The notes: a model not told the origin generated them from the sequence alone. A DNA stretch of 64,000 nt from Bolinopsis microptera (GCF_026151205.1 NC_087072.1:8739669-8803668); one strand, 5' to 3'; shown: positions 1 through 12,430, numbered from the stretch's first letter. Program-made: numbers and translations.

Positions 1-639
1 TATATAACGGGTAGTGAGATTGCTATGTTGAAATAATAACGTTGTGTATTGAGCACGCTGAACAATAATGATAAAGGTGCTAAAGGTGATTAATAAATGG
101 AGCAATATATAATTATAATACCCCCTATGATAATAATATGCACACAATAATGCAATGATGCTGAAATGAGTAATGATGTTGTTAATTTAGTAATTTTTTT
201 GTGAAATTTCATCTTATTTTTACTTTGATTTAAATTTTCATTTCTCTCTGTCGCTTGCTGGGCAAGATGATATATAATAATTATTTGAATACGTTTTTAA
301 TCCGATTAAAATTAGTGTGTTGTGTTTATTTATTGTCACTGACCAGGGTATGTAACTATTTGAATCGTGAATTTGTCCCCTATACAGTCGAGAAACGACG
401 AGAGAAACCATTTAGCGCATGGAACTTATTTATTATACTTCATTTTCCAGTCTTAACAGTCTTGCTTTGAACCGAGACTTGATATTAGATTTGTTTAGCT
501 ATTGATTAGTTACCATTATATTTTGAATGCTATTTTGAAGCCTTGGTTATTTCCTTTAGATAGAATTGTACTCATGCCTGATAATGTCACTACTAATGTT
601 CAAGTTTGAAGTTTCCTGAGTATACGTTACTTTTGCCTA

Positions 640-788
640 CAGAGCAGGTACCCGAGCAGACGGGGACAAAACCGTGAAACTTCCAGCTTCACACGTGCAA
701 ACATCACACGTGCAAATATCACGCGTGCAAATATCACACGTGCAAATATCGGAAATCAGACCCAGTGCTACTTATTTTACCTGCTCTG
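640..788. mobile_element. Small MITE with 11-bp TIRs and an internal 16-bp tandem repeat
   Basis: Ends CAGAGCAGGTA / TACCTGCTCTG flanked by TA. Inside (about 689-750) are four copies of a 16-bp unit TCACACGTGCAAATAT with small changes, each holding a CACGTG or ACGCGTG core. Non-coding, 149 bp. Confidence 0.7.
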
Positions 789-1605
789 TAGCTTATGTCA
801 TATTTTGCCTTTAGTTCTTTATAATATAATCATTTTAAAATTAAAGCATCACAGAATGATTTTAATTGGCATCCACAACCTTCTGGGAATGTGCTTTTAG
901 TTTTCATTTTCGTAATATTTTTAACGCGTATTTATTGTAATTGTGATTGCAACACTAACATTGGTAACCTATTAATCAGATAATTTCAAACTTAAATGAT
1001 TTCGGCAAAGTGATAAAGTATTGATTCAGTGATCTAATATGATGTATTACACATGGAAAATATTAATTGTTATTAATTTGATGATTTGAAATATTTGATT
1101 AATTTATTTGTTCTGATTATTGCTCAATATTATATGCAGATGATACGAATTAGATATTAGCCTAAGATCGGAATTTTTGTCAGTCATTAGAAAAGATGTT
1201 TAAAATAGTATTTGTTTTTTGGATTTGTAGAAATGATAATTTAATTATTGTTACTAATACTCGTACTTTAGGTAGCATGTGTTATTTGGCGTTGTTTTTT
1301 CTTTGAAAAATGTATTTTTAGCCGATTTATTTGTTCAGCACCCAGTTCACAAGCCTTGTTCGGAGAGTAATATACTGATAAACTTATAAAAAATGTTAAT
1401 ATAATTATAAAGATGAATTGTTGGGAAAATACGTGCTTTTCATGGTTTTATCGACAAATTTTCGTTTTTTTGTGTTATTAATGAGCTGTGTTAAATCTGA
1501 ACTGTATCGCTTGCTTGATCGCCTTACATTTTGTTCGTTTTATTTTGAACAGCATCAAAACTGGCAGGACCATATTGCCAGATACTTTGTAAATCTTAGA
1601 CTTCG

Positions 1606-3073
1606 TTACTGGGCGGCGCTCAGCCTGTCATTCCGCCGAATCTTTATGTTTATAAACATAATACATAATAGCCTGGGGACCCCAGGTAAAGACTTCGTCA
1701 AACTATTAATTAACCATTAACGCGACTTTTACATTTTACACTTACTGGAGCTCACAAAGCCGCGGATCATTAAATATGGCACCTAGGCGAAACTTGTCAT
1801 ACGTTGTAGACCTGCACCGCGCACTCGCAACTCGTGCGCGGCGAAACTCACTGATCGAGATCATTCCAAAAATGTATGACAAATTTTGTGCTGACGCTGT
1901 GAAAAGGGGCCATCTACTTAGGACGTCCGGCAAATTAAATAGGGAGGGGAAGGTTTTGGAATTTCGGACAGGGAGAGGGGGTGGTTTCTGAAAATCCGGA
2001 CGTCCGGAAATTTAGGCAGAATTAACGAAAAAGTCCCATTGAGTCCAACTCTTTGACACTTGTTTGACTTTGAGTAATAATTACTCAATGAATTTGAGTT
2101 GGTTTTATTTGTACTCTTAAAAGTAGCCGGCCCTGTCATGGCTTTAGAAAACAATGGTACAACAATTTTTTAAATACGAGCAAGTTTATTTTTATTGTGC
2201 ACCTTGACCTAGCTCGATCCTATTTCTACTTTGTATTGAGTTTGAGGTTGTCTGCCGCATAACTATGTCTCATATCAGTCTATATTTGAAATATAATAAT
2301 GAATATCAATAAGTTGGAGTTGGACTACAGTATCAAATGCAAAATGTTATTGTTAATCGTATGACGTATAATGGTATTGCATTGGTAAACATTGAACATG
2401 AATTTTACTTTTAGGGCATAAGGTTGACAGATGATATTTAATTTTAAGCTAAATTTCTTTGAAGTAGCGCGTGCCGCGCTTTCTTCTCGAAATATTATGG
2501 CACGAAGCTTCGACATTCGAAGTTGCGCGCGCCGGGTCAGCCCAATTAATGCCTATCAACAATAAACAAGGCATAAAGAAGCATAATTAGGCAGGTTTTT
2601 AATCGATTTTTGTGCAATTTTAAGTATGAATCAAAGTCGATATTTTGGTAAATTTCTAATTTTTATAGCTTTCTGCCAGAAAATAAATCTGGGTTTCTAA
2701 TTCTATAGTATAGAGGTCCGGGTAAGTATAAAAATACACTACGTCTACATTATAGTACACTTGCACTTATAAGCATATGAGCTCACCTAACCTGGTCCAA
2801 TGAGCGGTATAGTATAGTAAACGGAGAACAAGCCCTGGTGACGTCATTGCATAATCACGTCACCTCAGCACTCAGGCTCATAATCACGTCACCTCAGACC
2901 CAATCAATTAACTGTGTTTTGGCCTGGACAGCTCCATGTTATATTACATGATCTTAAGGTGACGTACGACACTTCTCCTATAACCGGAACTTACCTGGGG
3001 ACCTCAGGCTATCATGTTCATAAACATAGAGATTAGGGCTAGGCGGAATGACAGGCTGAGCGCGGCCCAGTAA
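1606..3073. repeat. Inverted pair of an 85-bp repeat (1606-1690 and 2991-3073)
   Basis: The left copy (TTACTGGGCGGCGCTCAGCC to CCTGGGGACCCCAGG) recurs in reverse complement at 2991-3073 with about 80% identity. They may be two independent short repeats or the ends of a 1.47-kb foldback element. I saw no clear target duplication and no convincing ORF between them. Confidence 0.6.
2840..2909 (+). repeat. Short direct repeat CATAATCACGTCACCTCAG
   Basis: Two adjacent copies of a 19-bp CATAATCACGTCACCTCAG unit separated by 10 bp, plus a related TGACGTCA upstream. Non-coding, inside the inverted-repeat interval. Confidence 0.6.
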
Positions 3074-4639
3074 ACCGGAACCGGCCACCCAATCAATATG
3101 TCTGCCTCTGGAACTGGAAGGCTGCATGCATTTTCACATGGCCAGCATCTATTTTTATTAAGTAGTTTAAAGAGTTGTGCGAGAATCGAGATGACGTCCA
3201 GTTAATAATCATAAACGACCCGAAATGCAATTTGCAGACTTCTATTATAACTATACAACTAAAAGTTACAGTGTATCGATCATTGTACCATGTACGAGAT
3301 CATGGTTAGCTTATGTTTGAGCCGGCTGACTGTCTTCCTGATCTACCGCAAATACAAAGCCATAGTAAGCATTGTGGCACATCAGCACTAGATGCAGCGC
3401 ACGTACGGCCGGTTGTTTTTAACTTACAACCACTTTTAATTATCGGCTGTTTTATGCTTAGCAAAGTTAGACAGTGAACTATTCAAAGCAAAAATCAAAA
3501 ACCAACACTATATATAATATGGTTGATGGTTGATGTGTTACTTGCTTGACTACGCCCCTAAGGCTAATCTACTGACATAAGTAAACCTCAATTGTTGGTT
3601 AAGCCTAAGGAATACACTCATACAGCTCTACGTGCATTATGATAATATTATTTTAATATTGTATTTGTAATGATTATAATAACTGCAGGACAAACCGACT
3701 GTCAAAATCAAGTTTCTGCAGAAGTGTACCTTTCGGTAGATAAAAACTGGTCGAAAATTGAATATGGATCGGTTTTATATCTGTATGACTACGAGCTTTC
3801 AGTTTTGTGAAATTTGCATAAGTTGTTATATGATCGATGGTTGTTTCGTGTGTTTAAGTTAAAGACCACCGATGATCATAACAGCTGATGCAAATATTAA
3901 GTTTTTCAATCGCATTGAATTTGAAAGTTTGACGCCTGAAAGATTTAACATAACCTTAACTGCATGATTTATGATGGTTTAACAGCGATTCAATTTCTTC
4001 ATCAGAGCACGTGACTCAGGGGCTCTGATGATGGGACAGACTGAAATGGGAACAAATCATAAGTCGGTCTGCACTGTGATTTCTTTAAATACTGTTATAA
4101 CACTCTTCGGCGGTGGCCAGCGAATCAGGTAATCAGACTGACCTCAATATTTAATCAATTTGATGTGCTATGTGGGAAAAACATGTAACTTAATCAAAAA
4201 ATAATATCAAGAAATAACGCCCTTTTTTTAAATAGATGCACAATCAGCGAAGGAGCAAATTAAGAATTCTGAGTTGCTTTTTGTCCATTAACTTTATGAA
4301 TTTCATTGTTGCGATTTATTCAACTTTGAGTCATATTATGTAAAAATTAAGATCCCTATCTTCTAGTTCTATTCAGTTAATTTGGCTTAGTACATTTACT
4401 CCTTTTTTGTGGAGAGGCTGGGCCTGGGTGGCCCACGAGAGGATAGCATGTGGATGCTTTGCCTACCTCTGGGGTATGGTAGTCCTATGGGAGGATGCCG
4501 GTGGAATCAGAATGTGTAATGTAGGATGATGGTATGTGTTGTGAGATGTATCATAAATGAACGCTTAAGTGGTAGCTGGGTGTGGAAGAGAGAGGTGAAC
4601 TAAGACAACGTGTGAGTAGTCGATATGTTACACCAGTCT

Positions 4640-5803
4640 GGTCTGCAGCTCCTCTGGCACATTTAAGCGTTTAGTGTGGTTTGCGAATTTGACGATTGTG
4701 GAGATGTGTTGGTTGTCGAATACCTTACTCGGGAATATTATAGCGGGTTAATTTATGACTGGGAAAAATAATGACCGGGAAAAATATGGCGGACTTTCCC
4801 AAAAACCGACCAAATTATCCCGGTCATGTATTTACCGGTGGCCGACCTTTCAAGTTTTTTTTCAGAGGTCAACAAATTTTCAACCGAAATTTCTGTTTTT
4901 GTTACTTGTTAAAGAAGTTATTTCAATTTACAGTTATATTATTATTGATATTACAGTTATTGATATTACTCTTTACGATTCACTGATTCATGGGCAAGAG
5001 AAGTGAGAATCACGATCCACCCTGAAATCTGATTTCTATAACCAAATTGTGATTTTTATAACGAAATTATGGTAGCAACCGCAAATAAAGTTACAGCCCT
5101 CCATCCACTGCTTCAAAAGTCTTCTCTACACTCTAGCACATATGAGACTTCAGGTAAAATATGATGATCACCACCCCCTTGGAACCCCATAATCTGAGTC
5201 GGCGGGTTTTTTTATGACTGGTAAAATTTTTGACCGGGAAAAATATGGCGGAATCTTCCAAAACCCACCACTTTATCCCGGTTATAATATTCCCGAGTAA
5301 GGTATGTCATTGACGGAGAGGTAGTAGTCCCGGAAATATTGCCCTCTTATTTGGGCAATACCCGGGCATTGTCCAAGAAAGTGTGAGACAGTCTCCTCTT
5401 CGTCGCCGCACATAGGACAAGCACTTGTGCTTGATTTGCGAATGGTATGGAGGTGTTTGTTTAGGCCACAATGTCCCGTGATGAGGTGCACTGCAGTTCT
5501 GTAATTTTGTCTGTTGTTGTTGAGTGTAATGTTAATATTTTTGATGATGGCGGTGAGCTCTGTTTGATAAACAGTGCAATAATCAGGAAGCTTGAATGAT
5601 CTTTCCTCTAGGTTAGTGTTGTTATTGTCAGTGGTGATGATATAGCGAGCCCCGCTACCTGAGTCTGTGCGTGACCCGTCTGTGCAGTAACAGGTGATTG
5701 TCTCACTGGGGATGTTGTCACTTGTCGATGGTGTTTTGAAGTGATCTCTATACTCAATGTTGTCAGCTCCAGGAGTGGTGACTGTGAAATGCCGTTCAAG
5801 CAT
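4640..5803 (-). pseudogene. RNase H-bearing LINE C-terminal remnant interrupted by a MITE
   Basis: On the minus strand from 5803 to 5305, the frame contains YCTDGSRTDSGSGA (RNase H motif with catalytic Asp), QTELTAI (catalytic Glu) and LITGHCGLN. Then comes a Cys-rich end, CPMCGDEEETVSHFLGQCP, typical of I/Jockey-type LINEs. The middle of the RNase H domain is missing, an internal deletion. The reading frame continues on the far side of the MITE (4720-4640), with NQHISTIVKFANHTKRLN to a stop, in exact frame if the MITE and one TA are removed. Bases 4400-4640 are probably 3'UTR. Confidence 0.72.
4723..5302. mobile_element. Tc1/mariner-type MITE, 580 bp, TA target duplication
   Basis: Terminal inverted repeats CCTTACTCGGGAATATTATA / TATAATATTCCCGAGTAAGG of about 20 bp. 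The target TA is duplicated (4721-4722, 5303-5304). The left and right ends also share a direct subterminal block (ATGACTGG-AAAA, GACCGGGAAAAATATGGCGGA). It has no transposase. It interrupts the LINE remnant described above. Confidence 0.85.
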
Positions 5804-6103
5804 CAGAATACAGTATCAATTCACTATACAGTTTACAGTTTACTACCATACTTATTATCAAATTTATCACGCGTCCTCTTCAGTTCACGCATGTCACGTG
5901 ACCATTGCACGCGCAGCACGCGCTACATCAACTTCTAGTAAACTGCACCACACACGCGGTGTGCTGTTCGGATATAATTCAGTATAATATGTGTTACTAA
6001 CTTGCCCAATACCATCTCGTTCTGTGATCTGCCTCTTATCTTGAAATTAACACTAATTTTTAGCATGTCAGTTACCCACTCTTCTACTCTTGATCAACAG
6101 GTC

Positions 6104-6394
6104 CAGTGGCGTAACGAAGGGCCCTGCTGACCCCGCTGTGCAGGGGGGCGCCGTCTTAGGGGGGGGCGCCAAATCGTCGTTTGAATGTGGGACAATTTCG
6201 AAAACTTAACTAAAGTACTAGCAAAACTGCGCGTTTTGCTCTAGATACACACTTTTTTAGAGATTTTTACCGGCGTATCTTCTAAAATCACCTAATTTGT
6301 TCAATTTTAGGGAGGGGCACCAAAAGGGGAGGGGGCGCCAACAGGGGGGCGCCTTTTCGGCAGGGGGGCGCCAACAGGCAACGTTACGCCACTG
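6104..6394. mobile_element. hAT-type MITE, 291 bp
   Basis: Inverted ends CAGTGGCGTAACG / CGTTACGCCACTG with a perfect 8-bp target duplication AACAGGTC (6096-6103, 6395-6402). The CAGTGGCG terminus is common in hAT elements. The interior contains several GGGGGGCGCC blocks. Non-coding. Inserted in a dispersed repeat (see 6403-6690). Confidence 0.9.
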
Positions 6395-6402
6395 AACAGG
6401 TC

Positions 6403-6690
6403 AGTCAGGCAGTGGTTCACATTCTTGGTTGAAATCTCTGTTTAGGGAGATTTTTGGACTCCCTAGCTTTCTTTGAGAATAGGAGCAGTATGTGTGTCTT
6501 ATATCCTAGCACTCTGTCTAATTGTCCGGTTTACAGGGCGGTTGATTACTCTGGGCCACCCCATATACTTTGTTCTCGATCCTGGCCCTATGTGGCAAGT
6601 TTGCTCCCTAAACCAAAACCAAGTTTGCTCTTTAAACCAAAACCAAAACCAACCAAATACCCACTCTTGACTTGTTGCCCTAATTTGCCC
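6403..6690 (+). repeat. Dispersed repeat, copy 1 (other copy at 20690-20935)
   Basis: GTCAGTCAGGCAGTGGTTCAC through TTGCTCCCTAAACCAAAACC is shared with 20690-20935 in the same orientation, at moderate identity. The hAT MITE at 6104-6394 inserted directly before it. Non-coding in every frame. Confidence 0.65.
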
Positions 6691-6712
6691 TGATTTATTG
6701 CACGAAGACGAT

Positions 6713-8705
6713 AAGTGTTCTCGGCTCCAGCTATCTTACGAGTATCCGGATCCCTTTTGTCAGCGGTTCTATTAGAAGAATTAGACTGCTTACAGTCCCG
6801 TACCCTGTTGAATATGGTTATCGCAAGGCTTGTATTATATCTAGTTTGTCATTATGAGCTGTCACATTATTCACAGCTCTTTACAATTGTGCAGGATATG
6901 TAGCTGTCGGCTGCTTTAACTTCGGATGGTGTGTTCCTTATCCTTGGGACGTTTTAGACGTATTTGCGGGATTAATCTAAAATACTTTCAGAGTAAATAT
7001 CATAAAAGAAACTTTCACTGAGACCTTCTCGGTATTTTTATATTCTCAGTATTTATAAACAGTGTATAAATTTACACATTGTAATATGTATATATGTATA
7101 GTGCGCCACTGTTATTTGTTTTGAAACTTCCCGCCAGCCAGTCTGAGGTGACTCGCAGTCTGTCCTCATAATATTCAGGCAACCCTTGCGTGAAATTATC
7201 GGTAATTATCAGAGTACCAGTGTCAACGTCTTCTTTACCAGTGCAGTGTCCACGACTTTCACCAGTGTCCACGACTTTTACCAGTGTCCACGACTTTTCG
7301 GGGAAAAAATTCCCGCAAAATAATATAAACACTAATAGTGTAAATACACTATTAGTGTAAATACACTAATAGTATACACTAATAGTATTACACTGCCGAA
7401 ATCTTGTTACTTTTACTCTTTACATCTGATTTTAGCATTCCAAGCATCATGATGACCGCTAATAACATAATATTGAACTCGTCTCCAGAGCACACAATTT
7501 ACTCAAACTGTTATTTATCCGTTATAATGCTAAACGATCTGTCTAAGTTATACGAAACATTTCTTGCTCTTGCTATGAAACAGTTCTGTTGTTCCAATTT
7601 TATGATGGCGGATTAACATTAACGATCATTTCGTGATCACTGTCAAATAGTTTTACTTGAGACATGTAATGAAATACTTCGATTAGTCATTGATGATAGT
7701 TAGTGCCACTGCAAAACTAACACATAATTCATTCAGTGTATTATACTGAATAAAACATACGTCCACTTCATGCCATTGCCATTGTGTTGAAAAAGTTGTT
7801 GTATATTTTGCCATTTCCATAAAGCAAAAATCAAAATATTACTATTAGCATCAATTCGATCATTTTATCTTTAATCTGTAATTCTTGATATAACAGAAGA
7901 TGCCGCAGTGAACATAAGCTGACTGCTCCAGAATCTTAATCTATAAAACGACTGGTCGAGAATCTGGAATTAGGCTGAAAATTGAAGTATTGATTGGTTT
8001 TAAATCATGAACGATCACTCTTTAATTGTTACAATGAAATATGCATGCTGTTATGATCAACAGTAATACAATGGCCGTTGTTAACAACAAAAGTTAAGAC
8101 ACGCAAAAATGCATGCTTTATGGTTAAAACCCGAAAAAAATCCGTGATTAATGGAGGTTAAAATCCATCAGAGAAAAAACGAGTGACTCTGATATGACGA
8201 TAAAGATTTAAAGGCAAATTAATCTCGCATCCTCTGCAGTTCACGCATGTCATGTGACATTGATCAACCAATTAGACAACTATAGTGTTAGCTATAAATA
8301 TCCCTTTCTTATCTTGAAATTGAACTGATACTATTTTTAGTTGTATAAGCAACCCCAGCCCCTGCTCTGTACTTTACCATTTGATAAAGATCTATTGATA
8401 ACTCTTAAGAGAGCATACGTCTAGCTCTTGGCTCCGCTTGTGTGGATCCTTTCAATTGTACCTGCACCCAGGTCCCAGATGGTAGGCTCCAGCTGTCTCG
8501 AGACAATTCGGATATCTTTTGTCAGTGGATGGATTCGAATTTGCGTACAGGATCCAGGGTTCCTGTGCACTATTGAAATGTTAATAAGTGCACCGGATAT
8601 TACCGCACAGTCTTTGAGAATGAGTATTGCACTCTACTGTCGAATGAACGTTAGACTGGTAATTATCATTATGACTATAATTGTGCTGGAAAGATAGCTG
8701 CTGGA
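6713..8705 (+). repeat. Old repeat family, blocks A-B-A' (related copy at 11815-12430)
   Basis: Block A (6713-6900) and A' (8400-8700) share GGCTCCAGCT, GTATCCGGAT-like and CTTTTGTCAGYGG stretches. Block B (about 7480-7690) contains ATTTACTCAAACTG, AAACATTTCTTGCT and TTTTACTTGAGAC. Both recur at 11826-12075 (A) and 12090-12300 (B). Copies are diverged and non-coding. Nothing else recognisable in this stretch apart from the simple repeats at 7245-7393. Confidence 0.5.
7245..7393 (+). repeat. Two simple tandem repeats
   Basis: 7245-7298: three copies of ACCAGTGTCCACGACTTTT. 7328-7393: repeated palindromic ACACTAATAGTGTAAAT units able to form hairpins. Confidence 0.75.
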
Positions 8706-8979
8706 TCCCTGAATTATGGCTGGTGCTCTATGTTTACACCCGTACTCATTGCTCTCTTAACTCGGGGGTATACATTTTTTTCAGAGAATTCTGTAATAAT
8801 TTTAATGTCAACTTATGAGATCAAAAGTCAGAAGTCAAATTATTAAATACACCTTGTTCAGTTTAAACTCAGTGTTTATTAAATATTCCAGTTTCCACTT
8901 CCAAATTCTTAATTATTCAAAATACAAATATTTACAGCTGATTCCAATTTATTGGAATTGGTGAAGAAAGAAGAAATAA

Positions 8980-11072
8980 TACAACGACAGGGCATCATCA
9001 CAAAACCCACTCTTACTGATTGGTAGCAACATACATGTTCTAGCGGAAGTTGTTACTCTCGTGGCCAAGATGGATAAGTCATTTAACGCTCAAGTGGCGC
9101 CCGGCGTTAAGTAGGTGTCTCACTTTGCCTGATGTGCAGGGGACTGCGCATGAGACACCAGCCATTGAAAAGTATGATGATGTCTTATAATAACACTAGG
9201 GTTAAAGTCCCTACCACTGATTTAGATGTCGGAGGGGACCGGAATGATGACTCTCTCACCCTAAAACTCCCTAGGAGAGGGGTGACAGATGATATGCCGG
9301 CTCCTTCACCCGGCACAAAAAACAACATAAAACACCAAAAAAAGGATGGGGATGCATTGGTTTCTTGTAGTGAGGTAGCTCTAGTAGGGACATTTAATGT
9401 TCGAACTGCTAGAGAAGGTTACAAGCGCCTTGAACTCGTGACTCAGTTTCTGGAGAGTGGCATGGAGATCCTTGGGATCCAAGAACATAGGATTGTCCAC
9501 CAGGAGCCGATCAAGATTGAAAAGTTCAAGGAGGGGGTTAGCTTGGTAACTGTCTCAGCATGGAGGAATGGAGCAGGAGCAGCCACTGGTGGAGTGGGCT
9601 TTCTGCTGACTAGAAGAGCATACAGCGCAATTAGCCTCATTAAACCCTATGGCTCAAGGGTGCTGACTATCTCTTTCAACGGGAATCCCAGACTCACAAC
9701 TATAACTGCTTATAGTCCGACCGAGGCAGCACTAGTTGAAGAAGCGGAGGATTTTCATAACACCCTTAGACAGGCTATGAACGATGTGCCAGCGCACCAC
9801 CTGCTGATCACAGAGGGAGATATGAACGCCCGGCTTGGAAAGGTGAGTGAAGAAGATTCCCGTTGGTACTTTCATACTCGTACCAATCGGAATGGAGAGC
9901 TACTGAGAGACACTGCCCTGGAGTGCGATATGGAAATTACCAATATCCGCTTCAGAAAGAAGGTCAACAAGAGGTGGACCTTCTTATCCGATGGGACACT
10001 TAACAAAGGTCAGATTGACTATATCTTCATACGGCGGAAGTGGAAAAACTCTTTAAAGAACACTGAAGTTTACAACACTTTTCAGTCGTTGGGATCTGAT
10101 CACAGAGTTGTAGTGTGTAAGATCAAAGTTAGCTTTAGGAAAGGACACAGGCCTCCGAAAAAAGTTAACTATGAATATAGTGCCCTGAAGTCGGATGGTG
10201 AGCTTCAAAAAAAGTATGCAATTGAAGTTCGGAATAGATTCTCTGGCCTGGTAGAGGAGGATGATGGGGCCACTGAAAGCTACGGGAAGCTTATGGTTGC
10301 TATTGAGGCGGCAAACAAGAGCCTTCTGCCAAAGAAGACCCGACAAAAGCAGATTGACCCCTCAAGTGACCCAAGAGTGGACAGTGCAAGGAGGGGACTT
10401 TTCTTGGCCAAGGACCAATACCATCAGGAGCCTTGCGAGGAGAAGAGAGAGGAAGTCGCCACTAAGAAGGATTTGTTAAAGGCCTGCTACAAAGAGGTAG
10501 AGGAGGAGATCCTGAAAGGAAAGATCAGGAAAGTTGAGGATACTGCTGATCGTTGTAAGAACAAGGAAAGCTGGAAGCTTGTCAACGATATTTCAGGGAG
10601 GACAAATCCCAGCTGTGGACTCGTTGAAGGGGGCAGCTCAACAGAACGTCTCGAGAACTGGAGGAAGCACTTCTCTGGATTACTTGGACAGCCACCCACA
10701 GTCCCTGACAATAGTATTCCGATCAGGAATATACACCCTCCACTGAATATAGAGGATGGCCCGTTCACCATTGAGGAACTACGTCTTGCCAAAAAGCAGA
10801 TAGTAGAAGGTAAAGCTTATGGTGATGATGGTATCTCACCTGAAGTGATGAAGAGGGTGGACATTGATGACGTCATCCTGAAGTTCTGCAACGATGCACT
10901 ATGTGATGGTCTCATGCCCGATCAATGGAAGCTCAGTAATATTGTTCCTGTGCCAAAGAAAGGGGACCTCACTAAGACCGACAACTACAGAGGAATATCT
11001 CTGACATCGATAGTCAGTAAAACTCTGAACAAAATGTTGCTGAACAGGATGAAGCCGAGTCTTAGATTTTAA
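8980..11072 (+). mobile_element. 5' portion of a non-LTR retrotransposon (LINE), truncated within the RT
   Basis: The open frame 9132-11072 plus an upstream stretch that looks like 5'UTR. The element stops at the beginning of the RT, so its 3' half is missing. This is opposite to the usual 5' truncation of LINEs, so a later deletion or recombination is likely. The boundaries are approximate. Confidence 0.65.
9132..11072 (+). CDS. LINE polyprotein fragment: APE endonuclease and N-terminal RT
   Basis: 646 codons. Endonuclease motifs: GTFNVRTAREG, ILGIQEHR, EGDMNARLG, KGQIDYIFIRR and SLGSDHRVV. A charged linker follows, then the start of the reverse transcriptase (YGDDGISPEVMKR, VPVPKKGDLTKTDNYRGISL). 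It stops at LNRMKPSLRF before the catalytic palm. The style resembles RTE- or Jockey-like elements with a single ORF; the clade is not certain. Without the FADD box it cannot be active alone. Confidence 0.8.
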   Translation: MCRGLRMRHQPLKSMMMSYNNTRVKVPTTDLDVGGDRNDDSLTLKLPRRGVTDDMPAPSPGTKNNIKHQKKDGDALVSCSEVALVGTFNVRTAREGYKRLELVTQFLESGMEILGIQEHRIVHQEPIKIEKFKEGVSLVTVSAWRNGAGAATGGVGFLLTRRAYSAISLIKPYGSRVLTISFNGNPRLTTITAYSPTEAALVEEAEDFHNTLRQAMNDVPAHHLLITEGDMNARLGKVSEEDSRWYFHTRTNRNGELLRDTALECDMEITNIRFRKKVNKRWTFLSDGTLNKGQIDYIFIRRKWKNSLKNTEVYNTFQSLGSDHRVVVCKIKVSFRKGHRPPKKVNYEYSALKSDGELQKKYAIEVRNRFSGLVEEDDGATESYGKLMVAIEAANKSLLPKKTRQKQIDPSSDPRVDSARRGLFLAKDQYHQEPCEEKREEVATKKDLLKACYKEVEEEILKGKIRKVEDTADRCKNKESWKLVNDISGRTNPSCGLVEGGSSTERLENWRKHFSGLLGQPPTVPDNSIPIRNIHPPLNIEDGPFTIEELRLAKKQIVEGKAYGDDGISPEVMKRVDIDDVILKFCNDALCDGLMPDQWKLSNIVPVPKKGDLTKTDNYRGISLTSIVSKTLNKMLLNRMKPSLRF

Positions 11073-11814
11073 GGACAAACCGAATGCTTTAACCTGCGCT
11101 CACAACATCGCACATTCTGCTCACGTTAATTTATGGAGTGCTAGACCCAATATACGAATGCTGCACATGGTTTTCATTATATCGAATAACGGCGTTTCGT
11201 GATCGTGTCAATAGATGGCATGTCATGAAGATATTGAAAGCATTATGAGTATACTGCAAAGCCATATGCGTCATTAGGTTATATATACTGACAAACTAAA
11301 TATTCCACTCATGCATGTTTGTTAAAAAGTTTTGATATTCCATTCCATAAGAAATGCAAATACACTTTGCCCGTACATTTTATTTATCTGTATTGACTAT
11401 ATCAGACGATGACTATATGTCAGAATTTATCTATCGGACTGTCGAGTTCACTTCAGGCCTGCAATAGAGGATGTTGCGAGAAGATCGCAGACGATCATCT
11501 TTGCAGGATTGTTACCTATATGAATAGCCATTGTATGGTCAAAGTACTACTATGGACAGCTTGATGAAAAAGGCAGCGCAAATGATGTTTGGGTTACATA
11601 ACCGAATAAAAATTCTGATTATGCAAGGAGGGTGTAAGTCCATAAGTCGGTGGCTTGATAACTAGATTGGAAAGGTGACCGCACCTTGTGTTTACCTTGG
11701 CATGAATGAATCAACAATTAGGCAACATGGTTCTATAAAATCTCTTAAGCTTGGGAACTGAACTATTTTATATAAGAACAGGACAGTCTGTACTTGAACA
11801 TTGATAAGATCTCT

Positions 11815-12430
11815 ATTTGATTCTCTTAAGAGAGCATACTCTTCTTGTTGTTGTGATACCTTGCATTGTACTGACCCAGAGTACCAATGATAGGCTCCTA
11901 CTCCAGACATTGGATATTTGTCATGAATGATTGAATTGGACAGCCTGTGCACATAAACCTAAATAAGTCACTTATGCACAGTACAGAGAAGTATGAGATC
12001 CATGCGAAGTAATCGCTTAGCGGTCATTATCATTATGAACTATAATTAGTCGGAAGTACAGTAATCCAGCTGTTGAGTGTTGACCACTGATATAAAACAT
12101 GTCTGCGGAAAACTCATTTACTCAAACTTGCATTTGTCAGTTCTCGATCGGTCAATGCTAGACAATCTCCTTGAGTAACTCAAAACATTTCTTGCTAATG
12201 TCATGAAATGTTGTGTTGTTTCGATTTCTTAATGACGATATTATGATCATATCATGTCGCGTAATTTTACTTGAGACTTGTAACGAAATACCTCCATTAA
12301 CCTGTGCGATTGTTACTTCCACAACAATAATAACCCATAATGAATTGGTATTGAGTGTATACTGTGTAAGTGAATATACTGTATACATTATATAAATATG
12401 TTAGCCACTTGAAAAAGTTCCTATATTTTT
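11815..12430 (+). repeat. Old repeat family, second A-B copy
   Basis: Same order as at 6713-7690: CTTAAGAGAGCATAC and ATAGGCTCCTACTCCAG (A), then CATTTACTCAAACTTG, AAACATTTCTTGCTAATG and TTTTACTTGAGACTTG (B). Diverged copy, non-coding. Confidence 0.5.

Larger units (their letters stand above)
1..4400. other. AT-rich non-coding region
   Basis: Apart from the MITE at 640-788, the inverted repeat pair and the short direct repeat listed separately, I see nothing here. Frames at 255, 1418, 1776 and 1918 are short and without motifs. Confidence 0.5.

Noticed and set aside
1742..2154. Short open frames on both strands
   Set aside because: No motifs, overlapping on opposite strands, no splice context; likely chance.
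4024..4048. CTGATGA...GAAA resembling a hammerhead ribozyme core
   Set aside because: The bases between the two core boxes cannot form stem II, and no matching cleavage-site strand is visible.
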